Part shown: positions 16,971 to 24,438 of the stretch, piece after piece | How positions within the stretch are numbered: position 1 is the first letter of the stretch | Layout of the letters: each line of letters begins with the position of its first letter | Assembly (NCBI GenBank): GCA_049511115.1 | Contig: JBEKYH010000004.1 | Coordinates: 1 to 31,467 of the forward strand | From: JBEKYH01 sp049511115 | GTDB taxonomy: Bacteria > Planctomycetota > Phycisphaerae > Tepidisphaerales > Tepidisphaeraceae | Direction: 5' to 3' | Length of the DNA: 31,467 nt | Notes under the pieces: generated by a model | Told to the model about the DNA's origin: nothing | The model's input: the letters and a program-made list of their open reading frames with translations, nothing else | Databases searched by the model: none | Translations under genes and position numbers: made by a program

Positions 16971-18407
16971 ATGTCCAGATTCCTCGCCGTCATTCTCATC
17001 GGGCTTCTCTGTCTGCCCGCGTGCGCGGCGGATTGGGTCACCGTTTTCAAAATCGACGACTCGCAAGTGAAAGGGCAACTGCTGTCAATCGGGGGCGGCA
17101 ACGTGACACTCTCTGCACCGCAGGGCGGCGCTGGTTCGGGACAGGTTGTCGCCACGGATGACATCGCGCGGATTGTGTTTCGGACTCCCTTGGCCGCTGT
17201 AACGCCAGTGGTCGCGCCGCCCGCCGCGCCGTCAACTGCTAATGATTACAATGCAACGCAGCGCCCGAGCGGCTTTTTCGCGGCCGTCTTTGGCGGCGGA
17301 TCATACGGGGGTCCCGCGCCCTCCGATCCGCCCGCGCCACCGCCGCTGCCCGCCTCGCGCCCCGCCGGCGATATCGAATGGTCGGTGCAATTGGCCGGCG
17401 GCGACCGCCTCCAGGCACATATCATTCATTGGGCGGAGGATCACCTGACTCTCGCCTTTGGCAACGAACCTCGAGCGACATTCGACATCCCGCCGGACAA
17501 AATCGTCCAACTCTGGTGCGGCGAGATCGAAGCGCGAAATCGCGCCAAGGCCAAGATGTCCGCCGCCGGCGCAAGCGCCCAGGACACCGCCTACGTCCTG
17601 AGGGACAACGACATCATCGCCGTCAGCGGCACAGCCCTGGGAATCTCCGGCGACGCCCTTCGCTTTCGCTACGAAGACACCGAGCGAAAAATCGCGCTCA
17701 ACCGCCTGGTCGGCGTGGTGATGGCGTCGGCCGCTTCGACGCAATCGCCGCAGGGCCTATGCCAGTGCATCCGCCTCGATTGGGGCCAGTCGCTTACCGG
17801 CCAATGGACGAGCCTCGATGCCTCATCCCTCTCCCTCACGTTCTCCTGGGGAGCGGCCGCCAAAATTCCGCTGAGCGCCATCGCCTCCATCGACTTTCGC
17901 AACGGCCGGATGGTTTACCTTTCCGACTTGAAGCCCGCCAAAGTGCAGCAGACGCCGTTCTTCGGCCGGGTCATTCCGTACCGATTGGATTGCGCCCTGG
18001 ACGGCGGCCCGCTGCGCCTGTCCGATGGCGAATACGCCAAAGGCATCGCCGTGCATTCGCGTTGCATCCTGGAATACAACCTGCACGGCGAATTTGAGCG
18101 ATTTGTCTCCAAAGTCGGGTTCGACAAATCCGCCTTACCGGGCGCGAGTGACCCCGACGCCAGCAGCGCCGTGGTGCGCGTCCTGGCCGACGACAAACCG
18201 GTCTACGAAAATCTCGACGCTCGCCCCGATCAAAAGCCGGCGGACATCGACGTCGCCATCCCGGGCGTCAATCGCCTGGTCCTGCAGGTCGATTTCGCCA
18301 ACAACCAGGACGTAGGCGGCCGCGTCGATTGGGCCAGCGCGCGGCTCTTCCGGCCCAAATCATCTTCGGTCGCATCGCCCGCCGCGTCGCCCGCGGCTGC
18401 ACCGTAA
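16971..18407 (+). CDS. Secreted NPCBM-domain protein
   Basis: A 478-residue protein with a clear signal peptide (SRFLAVILIGLLCLPACAA) beginning at ATG 16971. It contains three SH3-like or Sm-like strand-rich modules with the pattern WxVxxxxGDxLxGxxxxWxxxxLxL, for example DWVTVFKIDDSQVKGQLLSI, EWSVQLAGGDRLQAHIIHW and IRLDWGQSLTGQWTSLDASS. A C-terminal NPCBM/NEW2 carbohydrate-binding-type domain follows, with KGIAVHSRCILEYNL, FVSKVGFDKSA, VRVLADDKPVYEN and VNRLVLQVDFANNQD. NPCBM domains usually bind carbohydrate on secreted proteins. The protein ends in Ala/Ser/Pro-rich residues. Its last codons are copied in front of the second of the two paralogs that follow (see the duplication entry). Confidence 0.85.
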   Translation: MSRFLAVILIGLLCLPACAADWVTVFKIDDSQVKGQLLSIGGGNVTLSAPQGGAGSGQVVATDDIARIVFRTPLAAVTPVVAPPAAPSTANDYNATQRPSGFFAAVFGGGSYGGPAPSDPPAPPPLPASRPAGDIEWSVQLAGGDRLQAHIIHWAEDHLTLAFGNEPRATFDIPPDKIVQLWCGEIEARNRAKAKMSAAGASAQDTAYVLRDNDIIAVSGTALGISGDALRFRYEDTERKIALNRLVGVVMASAASTQSPQGLCQCIRLDWGQSLTGQWTSLDASSLSLTFSWGAAAKIPLSAIASIDFRNGRMVYLSDLKPAKVQQTPFFGRVIPYRLDCALDGGPLRLSDGEYAKGIAVHSRCILEYNLHGEFERFVSKVGFDKSALPGASDPDASSAVVRVLADDKPVYENLDARPDQKPADIDVAIPGVNRLVLQVDFANNQDVGGRVDWASARLFRPKSSSVASPAASPAAAP

Positions 18408-18423
18408 TTGAACGACGCGAAAC

Positions 18424-19626
18424 ATGCGCATGAAGAGATATTCGCTTTTACTCATCTGCCTAATGACACTGAGCGGCTCCGCCGCGCTCGGTCAAACGAC
18501 GCCGCTGTCCGCGACCACGCAGCCGACGGGCACGTTTACGGTGCAGCAGTGGGCCGTCTTCGTCCTCGACGCGACGCAGGGCGAGCTCAATCCCAACGGG
18601 TTATTCCTCTCCACGCTCCCTCGGTTGATCGTAAGCCGCCGCGTCGCGGTCGCGGGAGAGCCGATAAACCGTCCCCAGCCCATGGGAATCATCCGCCTGT
18701 TTGGGAAATCCGATTCAAAGGTGGATGTCACTATCGGCAGGCCGCTTGGCGGTGACTTTTTGTCCACCTGGCCAGCGGCTGAGGCGCGTTCCAATCAAAT
18801 GCTCTGGCGCGATCTGACTTTGTCCGCTGAAGGTCCGGGCGGCGTGGAAGGTCTAGGCTCGGCCAACTGGTTTGCCTCGCTGCGCAATGGGGAATCGGAC
18901 TACCTGTCGAACGAAAACGGTACCAGCGAGCGATTCCTGCTCTTTGATATCACCATGCCGTATATCTCCGCGCTCAAAGCTAGGACGAACAAGGATTATT
19001 CGGTGCAGTTAACCAACACGGGAAAAAGTGCGCTGGATGATCTCATGCTGTATCACGAGCGGTTGCCGCAAACCTGGATGCAAGCCAGCGCCGGCAACCT
19101 GGTTCCCGACGATCGCGCGACTCGTCCAGCCGCGGCCACCCAACCCAGCCAAACCACCGTCCAATTAGCCGAGATGCCCGGCGCCTCCACCCGGGAGTTG
19201 GCCGACGCCTGGACGCCTCGTTTGCTCAAGGCTGGTCTGGCGCAGGCCGATTGCGACATGATTGTGTCCATCCTGGCGGCCAACGCCTTTGACGGTCCGC
19301 GTCTGACTGCGATCTACCGCATGGACGAGGCCGAACTTGAGCGGCTTATGCCCCTGGAGGCGGTTCCAGCGCCGGCAAAGATCATTCGCGTCGGATTGGT
19401 GATCGTCAAAAACGCGGACCCGGCATTGGGAAGCGAGCTTGACGACCTCATCGCCCAATTGGGTGATCCCGTGTGGGCCAAGCGCGAACAGGCCTATCAG
19501 ACCCTTAAATCCATGGGGCGTGCGGCCGAGCCCAAACTGACCCAGGCCGAATCCGACCCCGACCCTGAAATCGCCTGGCGCGCTGAGCGTCTGTTGACGG
19601 AATTGGGGACTGGGAACGGCCGATGA
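18424..19626 (+). CDS. Exported paralog A of a tandem pair, HEAT-like C-terminal segment
   Basis: A 400-residue protein with a signal peptide (YSLLLICLMTLSGSAALG), starting at ATG 18424; ATG 18430 is an alternative start. The linker SATTQPTGTF follows the signal, then a beta-rich domain (QQWAVFVLDATQGELNPNG, IIRLFGKSDSKVDVTIGRPLGGDFLSTW, LLFDITMPYISALKA) that I do not recognise. A Pro/Thr linker (RPAAATQPSQT) leads to a C-terminal helical segment, DDLIAQLGDPVWAKREQAYQTLK..AAEPKLTQAESDPDPEIAWRAE, which has the shape of HEAT-type repeats. It lies 16 bases after the NPCBM gene. Paralog B follows 66 bases later. Function unknown; the context suggests a secreted member of the MoxR-cluster envelope set. 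Confidence 0.8.
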   Translation: MRMKRYSLLLICLMTLSGSAALGQTTPLSATTQPTGTFTVQQWAVFVLDATQGELNPNGLFLSTLPRLIVSRRVAVAGEPINRPQPMGIIRLFGKSDSKVDVTIGRPLGGDFLSTWPAAEARSNQMLWRDLTLSAEGPGGVEGLGSANWFASLRNGESDYLSNENGTSERFLLFDITMPYISALKARTNKDYSVQLTNTGKSALDDLMLYHERLPQTWMQASAGNLVPDDRATRPAAATQPSQTTVQLAEMPGASTRELADAWTPRLLKAGLAQADCDMIVSILAANAFDGPRLTAIYRMDEAELERLMPLEAVPAPAKIIRVGLVIVKNADPALGSELDDLIAQLGDPVWAKREQAYQTLKSMGRAAEPKLTQAESDPDPEIAWRAERLLTELGTGNGR

Positions 19627-19692
19627 ATAGCCGCGCCAGGGTTCACTTCGCCACGTCGCCGGCAGCTACACCCTGATTGAGCAATACGAAAC

Positions 19693-20928
19693 ATGCGCAT
19701 GAAGAGATATTCGCTTTTACTCACCTGCCTAATGACACTGAGCGGCTCTGCCGCGCTCGCTCAAACAGCGCCGCCGTCCGCGACCACGCAGCCGACGGGC
19801 ACGTTTGCGGTGCAGCAGTGGGCCGTCTTCGTCCTCGACGCGACGCAGGGCGAGATCAACCCCAACGGCCTGGTCGGCTCGACGCTGCCGGAGTTTGTGG
19901 TGACGCGCCGCACTTCCCTGTCCGGGGACGCATCGAATCTCCCGCAGCCGGTCGGGATCATCCGCTTGTTTGGGAAATCCGATTCCAAGGTGGATATCAC
20001 CATCGGCAAGCCGCTGGGCGGCGACTTTCTCTCCACCTGGCCGCCGGGAGAGGCGCGATCGAATCAAATGCTCTGGCGCGATCTGACCTTGTCGGACCAG
20101 GGCCCGGCCGGTGTCGAGACCGGGAGCGAAACCCGCTGGTTTTTCAGGCTGCGCCGCGGAAACTCAGCAAGCCTCGCCACCCCCAACGGGGCCGGCGAAC
20201 AATTCCTGCTCTTTGATATCACCATGCCCTATGTCTCCGCGCTGAAAGTGAAAACCGGCAAGGACCTGTCGGTGCAGATGCGGAATACAAGTAAAGCTAC
20301 GCTGCATGACCTGGCCCTTTATTACGAAAAGGACTCGCAGACCTGGCTGCAAGCTCCTCCGGCTGATTTGCCGCCGGAGTCGGGAGCGACGGCTGCGCCA
20401 CCAGTCTCGGCAGCCGTTAGCGCGCCTCAGCCACCCACGACGCAGCCCGGCCCTGCGACCATCCAGTTAGCGGCCGCACCCGGCGCTTCGCCCAAGACGC
20501 TCGCCGACGCCTGGAAACCTCGCCTGCTGCAGAAGGGTCTGGCCGAAGCCGATTGCGACATGATGGTTTCAGATATTGCCGTCAACGCCTTTGACGGCCC
20601 GCGCCTCACCGCGGTTTATCTGATGGACGACGCCGAACTCGAACGGCTCATGCCCATGGAAGTGGTTCCGGAGCCGCGGAAGATCATCCGCGTCGCGCTG
20701 GTGATCATTAAAAATGTCGATCCCACACTCGGCAGCGACATTGATGATCTGATCGCCCAATTAGGCGATCCCGTCTGGGCCAATCGCGAGGCGGCCTTTA
20801 GATCGCTCGAGCGCATCGGGCGCGCCGCCGAGTCCAAACTGACCCAGGCCGAATCCAACCCCGACGCCGAAATCGCCTGGCGGGCCGAGCGATTGCTGGG
20901 GGAACTGGCGGCAACGAACGGCCAATAA
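19693..20928 (+). CDS. Exported paralog B of a tandem pair, HEAT-like C-terminal segment
   Basis: A 411-residue protein with the same order as its neighbour: a signal peptide differing at a few residues, the linker SATTQPTGTF, the beta-rich domain, a longer Pro/Ala/Thr linker (APQPPTTQPGPAT) and the HEAT-like tail. Identity is patchy: the first 60 residues and blocks such as IIRLFGKSDSKVD, GGDFLSTWP, EARSNQMLWRDLTLS and LLFDITMPY are almost unchanged, whereas the stretches in between have diverged strongly. The C-terminal segment is again highly similar. It is the last + strand gene of the cluster; the next gene converges on it with only 10 bases in between, so transcription may end in or just after this gene. 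Confidence 0.8.
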   Translation: MRMKRYSLLLTCLMTLSGSAALAQTAPPSATTQPTGTFAVQQWAVFVLDATQGEINPNGLVGSTLPEFVVTRRTSLSGDASNLPQPVGIIRLFGKSDSKVDITIGKPLGGDFLSTWPPGEARSNQMLWRDLTLSDQGPAGVETGSETRWFFRLRRGNSASLATPNGAGEQFLLFDITMPYVSALKVKTGKDLSVQMRNTSKATLHDLALYYEKDSQTWLQAPPADLPPESGATAAPPVSAAVSAPQPPTTQPGPATIQLAAAPGASPKTLADAWKPRLLQKGLAEADCDMMVSDIAVNAFDGPRLTAVYLMDDAELERLMPMEVVPEPRKIIRVALVIIKNVDPTLGSDIDDLIAQLGDPVWANREAAFRSLERIGRAAESKLTQAESNPDAEIAWRAERLLGELAATNGQ

Positions 20929-20938
20929 ACAGACCCGA

Positions 20939-22318
20939 TCAATTCTCCGCCGCCAATCGCTTCAACCGCGCCATCACGTTCATCATCGCCCGCCCCTGGT
21001 GATAGCCTTCGGTCCAGGCGTCGGTCTTGGCGATTTTTGATCTCATCGGCGTGTCGTCGGCGTTCAGCGTGTTGTACCAGCCGCCGTTTTTGGGGTCGAT
21101 CTGGTGGGCCTTGATGAAATCCCATTCGCGCACAAACGCATCCCAATAGCGCGGATCATCCTTCCCATAGCGCTCGTGCATCAGAAGCAATGCATTCAGC
21201 GCCTCCGCCTGGACCCACCAGACGCGAGATTTATCCGCCGCGCCGGTGCCGTCCACCGAGCCTTCGCTGTTCAGGCTGCCGCTGGTGGGATCAAACCCAA
21301 CCGCCAGGCAGTGATCGACGATTTTTCTTCCGGTATCCCACGCCGCGGGATCATCCTTCTTGCCCAGCGCCGCGGCTGCTTCGACAAATAGGTACGCCGA
21401 TTCAATGTCATGACCGTAAGAATCGCGGCTGGTGTCGGGCTGCCAGTTGGCGCTGAAGAACTGATGCAGGTATCCCGGATCGGCCTGGATTTTCGTCAAG
21501 CCGATCTGATAAACCTCCTCGGTGCGCTGTTTCACCAGATCATCGGGCCAGACCTCCAGCAGTCCCGTCAGGGCCTCGAGAATATGAATGTGGGCATTCA
21601 TTGATTTCTGCCCCGGCCTTGCCCCCAGCACGTCCGTGCGCTCCCTGGTCCCCGGCGCGCTCGGCTGGGTAGCGGCTTCCGCATGGGAACCATCGGCGCG
21701 AAGCTGCTCGAAATAGCCGCCATTGGCGGGATCGTGCGCGTGGGTCTCAAGCCATTGGAAACCCCTTTGGGCTTGCTCCAAATCCGCCGCATCGTGCGTG
21801 GCCTGATACGCCGCCGCCAGCGCGTAAATCGCGAAGGCATTGCCGTAGATGTGCTTGCTGCTCGCACCGACCACATGTCCGTTGACATCCACCGACCACC
21901 AGAACCCGCCGGCCTCCTTGTCCCATTGTTTCTCGATCAGGAATTGAGCCCCGTGCCGGGCATAGCTCACATACGCGTCGGCCTGGGCCGGATAAAGCAT
22001 GGCGGCCTGCGCGGCGAGCCAGGTCAGGCGCGATTGATATACGATGCTGCGCGTTGTGTCCCGCGCGGGGCCGCCGCCGCGCGCGGTATGGGACCAGTCC
22101 TGGGCGAAATTCTCGAAAAATCCGCCCGCCGGATCGACCGCGGCGGGAAAGAATTTATTGAGGTCGTCGTCATTCAGGCTCTTTTCCACTTCGCCAGCGA
22201 TGCGCAGGTAGTTTTCCCTCGTCGGCGGAGGCGAACTTTGCGCGCTGGCTTCCTGGGCGAATGCCGTTCCCGGAATCGCCAGAAGCAATGCGATGAAGAG
22301 CAGCGAGAATTGCGTCAT
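20939..22318 (-). CDS. Exported AGE-family epimerase, cellobiose 2-epimerase-like
   Basis: A 459-residue protein with a signal peptide (QFSLLFIALLLAIPGTAFAQ). The mature part has the N-acylglucosamine 2-epimerase (alpha/alpha)6 fold. Motifs in order are RDTTRSIVYQSRLTW (about 86-100), GFWWSVD (138-144), HIYGNAFAIYAL (156-167), NAHIHILEAL (241-250), YGHDIESAYL (301-310), WWVQAEALNAL (367-377) and EGYHQGRAMM (437-446). His243 or His245, His303, Glu306 and His440 line up with the catalytic set of cellobiose 2-epimerases (as I recall that family). The reaction would be C2 epimerisation of a glucose- or mannose-ended oligosaccharide. Export is unusual because known cellobiose epimerases are mostly cytoplasmic. 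It overlaps the upstream gene's stop by ATGA, so the two are translationally coupled. A linker AATQPSAPG sits in a loop near residue 218. Confidence 0.85.
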   Translation of the reverse strand: MTQFSLLFIALLLAIPGTAFAQEASAQSSPPPTRENYLRIAGEVEKSLNDDDLNKFFPAAVDPAGGFFENFAQDWSHTARGGGPARDTTRSIVYQSRLTWLAAQAAMLYPAQADAYVSYARHGAQFLIEKQWDKEAGGFWWSVDVNGHVVGASSKHIYGNAFAIYALAAAYQATHDAADLEQAQRGFQWLETHAHDPANGGYFEQLRADGSHAEAATQPSAPGTRERTDVLGARPGQKSMNAHIHILEALTGLLEVWPDDLVKQRTEEVYQIGLTKIQADPGYLHQFFSANWQPDTSRDSYGHDIESAYLFVEAAAALGKKDDPAAWDTGRKIVDHCLAVGFDPTSGSLNSEGSVDGTGAADKSRVWWVQAEALNALLLMHERYGKDDPRYWDAFVREWDFIKAHQIDPKNGGWYNTLNADDTPMRSKIAKTDAWTEGYHQGRAMMNVMARLKRLAAEN

Positions 22319-24339
22319 TGTCCACCCGCGGCAGTTTGAGAGGAAAACGCCCGAAACGAGTGTGGCGGAATGACGATAGAAAACCGCCGCGCCGCCGGCC
22401 CGCGGCCGCGTCGTCCGCCTCCTCTTCCGCCGCGCGGGGCCGCGTCCGGCATAATGGATTGATCAGAGAGCAGATCAGTAATCGAATTGGGATTGCCGGC
22501 GACGCTCACGCCCACGGTCATGCCCTGGTCCAGGAAAGATTGCACGACAAACGTATTGTTGTCATAAACAAAAAGGCTGACCTGCGCGGGAGCATCCACT
22601 AATCGCGTCGGGAAGGTCCCCATGATCTCGCTGCGGATTACGTTCAGCGCCGGCGTGGGAATGCGATACAGGTCGGCGATGTTGTCCGGCAGCACCAGGA
22701 CATACAGAAACCCCCTGTCATAGGCGTCGCGCAGCACAATCGGATAGGCATTGGCCGGCGCTTCGTCGCTGAATCCATTCACCGTCGCCCAGGATTGGTT
22801 AGTCAGCAGGTGGATGATGGGGAAAAGAATCGGCGTATCGACGTGCGAGTTGGGCAGCACCTGGCCGTTGCCGATCAGAAAATTGGTGACCGCCGCCTTC
22901 TGATCGGTGACTTCAAACTCGGAGATATCTTCAATCCCCTTACCCTGCAGCGCTCGCAGCAGTCCGGAGGTGATGACCACGTTCTTGCCGGCCCCCAGCG
23001 CGGCCTTCATTTCCTTGACGATGTCCGGGTCGTTCTTGGCGCCCTCGGTCAGGAGAATGACCGGTGAATTGGAATCGGCGGGGAATGTTGCGTGCAGGTC
23101 GATCGGGATGCCCACCATGCCGAGAAAGTCGTGATAAAACTCCTCGCCGATTGCATGGGGCGGGCGATAGGCGGGGATGCCGATGGGATTGCCGAGCTTA
23201 TCGAGGAAGGCGTCGACCTGCTCCATGGCGTAACCCGCCACGCGACCGTTGCGCGCGTCATTGATAGGCCCGCTGTTTCCGCCGCGCCGTCCGCCGCCGG
23301 GATTTGGCGCCGCCGCATCAGGCGCCGTCGCGGCTGCGCCGCTTGGCGGTTGGTATGACGCGAGCATTTTCTGGTAATCGAAGCTGGTTGGCTGGTCCTG
23401 CCACGGGCGCGTGCCGACGCTTATGGTCTTTAGCGCATCATTCCATTGCCAAAGCGTGATCTCTCTCGGCTTGGCAAACGCCATGTCCCAGATCTGCTCG
23501 GGATAGCGGTCGATGTATTGCGTCCCCAGCGTATCGACCCACCCGCCGGCGTTGCCGCCGGGCTTGACGTTCTCGAGATAGCGCAGAATGTCATAGCTTT
23601 CGTATTGCTGTAGATGCTGTTCCCAATCCACGGCGATCGGATCGCGCGTCTCCACGCCGGTGTAAATGGCGTCAAAAATCTTCGGCTCCACCTCCAGGTC
23701 ATATCCCAGCCCCTGATAATGTTCGTACCAGTTGGGGAATTTAATGATCAGCCGCATGTTGGGATTGATTGCCTTGGCCGGCTTGATCAGCAGGTTGGCC
23801 GCCGCGTCGTCGAACGCCGCCATTCGGTATTGCGTCCAGGTCTTATCGCCCTTGGCGGCGATATCCGCGGCTGTCTTGCCCGCGGAGAAAAACCAGTCAT
23901 CGAGAATCAGTTCATCAAAGTGCCTCGCGGCCAGTTGGCCGACACTGGTGAGATAATCGCGGTCGGCCTGCAGGGCGAAGGAGAGTGATCCGCCCTGTGA
24001 ATTGGCGCCGTTGTATCCGGAATTGCCGTTAGGCGCGGTTGCGGCGGAAACCTCGATGCCCCGGTCGGTGAAGAATTTCTTGATCGGGTCGATAGTCTCT
24101 TCGCGGATCACGCTCTTGCCGGCGGCGATCTCAAGATAAACCTTATCAAACTTCAACTGCCGGGACATGTTGTCGTACGCGAGAGCCAGGACCTGCGGGT
24201 TTGACCACTGCGCGACCGTGTCGCGCGTTACATAAATAGCGACGCGGAAATTCCTGTACTTCCCATCAGCCGCCCGCGCGGTAGGTGCAAAAGAGAGGGT
24301 TAGCAGCACGAGACCTAAAATTGCTGTAATACGCGCCAT
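22315..24339 (-). CDS. Secreted TIM-barrel-like protein with GATase-like C-terminal domain (putative glycosidase)
   Basis: A 674-residue protein with a signal peptide (ARITAILGLVLLTLSFAPTARA). The N-terminal half has the strand-helix pattern of a TIM barrel: FRVAIYVTRD, FDKVYLEI, FDELILDDWFFS (about 141-152), MRLIIKFPNWYEHY (195-208), FDAIYTGVETRD (222-233) and ITLWQWNDAL. The pair of Asp at 147-148 and the Glu at 230 are candidates for catalytic acids (inference). After a Gly/Pro/Arg-rich linker comes a Rossmann-type domain (SPVILLTEGA, GKNVVITSGLLRAL) resembling glutamine-amidotransferase-like folds, then a Gly/Arg-rich stretch and a C-terminal strand. I do not recognise a named glycoside hydrolase family. 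It sits upstream of the coupled epimerase, has its own strong promoter and a GGAGG at 7 bases from ATG 24339. Confidence 0.7.
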   Translation of the reverse strand: MARITAILGLVLLTLSFAPTARAADGKYRNFRVAIYVTRDTVAQWSNPQVLALAYDNMSRQLKFDKVYLEIAAGKSVIREETIDPIKKFFTDRGIEVSAATAPNGNSGYNGANSQGGSLSFALQADRDYLTSVGQLAARHFDELILDDWFFSAGKTAADIAAKGDKTWTQYRMAAFDDAAANLLIKPAKAINPNMRLIIKFPNWYEHYQGLGYDLEVEPKIFDAIYTGVETRDPIAVDWEQHLQQYESYDILRYLENVKPGGNAGGWVDTLGTQYIDRYPEQIWDMAFAKPREITLWQWNDALKTISVGTRPWQDQPTSFDYQKMLASYQPPSGAAATAPDAAAPNPGGGRRGGNSGPINDARNGRVAGYAMEQVDAFLDKLGNPIGIPAYRPPHAIGEEFYHDFLGMVGIPIDLHATFPADSNSPVILLTEGAKNDPDIVKEMKAALGAGKNVVITSGLLRALQGKGIEDISEFEVTDQKAAVTNFLIGNGQVLPNSHVDTPILFPIIHLLTNQSWATVNGFSDEAPANAYPIVLRDAYDRGFLYVLVLPDNIADLYRIPTPALNVIRSEIMGTFPTRLVDAPAQVSLFVYDNNTFVVQSFLDQGMTVGVSVAGNPNSITDLLSDQSIMPDAAPRGGRGGGRRGRGPAARRFSIVIPPHSFRAFSSQTAAGGQ

Positions 24340-24373
24340 CAGAAAGTCCTCCGCGGAGATGAGTTACCAGCGC

Positions 24374-24401
24374 ATTAGAGCACGCCGCCGGCGCGCGTCA
24401 A
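24374..24401 (-). promoter_or_regulatory. Promoter for the TIM-barrel / epimerase pair
   Basis: On the minus strand TTGACG (24396-24401) and TCTAAT (24374-24379) are separated by 16 bases; each matches five of six sigma-70 consensus positions. Transcription would start about 28 bases before ATG 24339, just upstream of the GGAGGA site at 24347-24352. Confidence 0.55.
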
Positions 24402-24438
24402 GGATTATTCAGCGAAAGGATCGGCCGCTACCTGTTGA

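Larger units (their letters stand above)
18385..20928 (+). repeat. Tandem gene duplication with scar of the NPCBM gene's 3' end
   Basis: Unit 1 (about 18385-19653) and unit 2 (from 19654) align without gaps over the 42 bases that precede and include the start codon (33 of 42 identical by eye), then closely over about the next 190 bases. In unit 1 the first 23 bases are the last codons and stop of the NPCBM gene; in unit 2 the same stretch is non-coding remnant. This puts the left breakpoint of the duplication inside the NPCBM gene. Confidence 0.85.
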
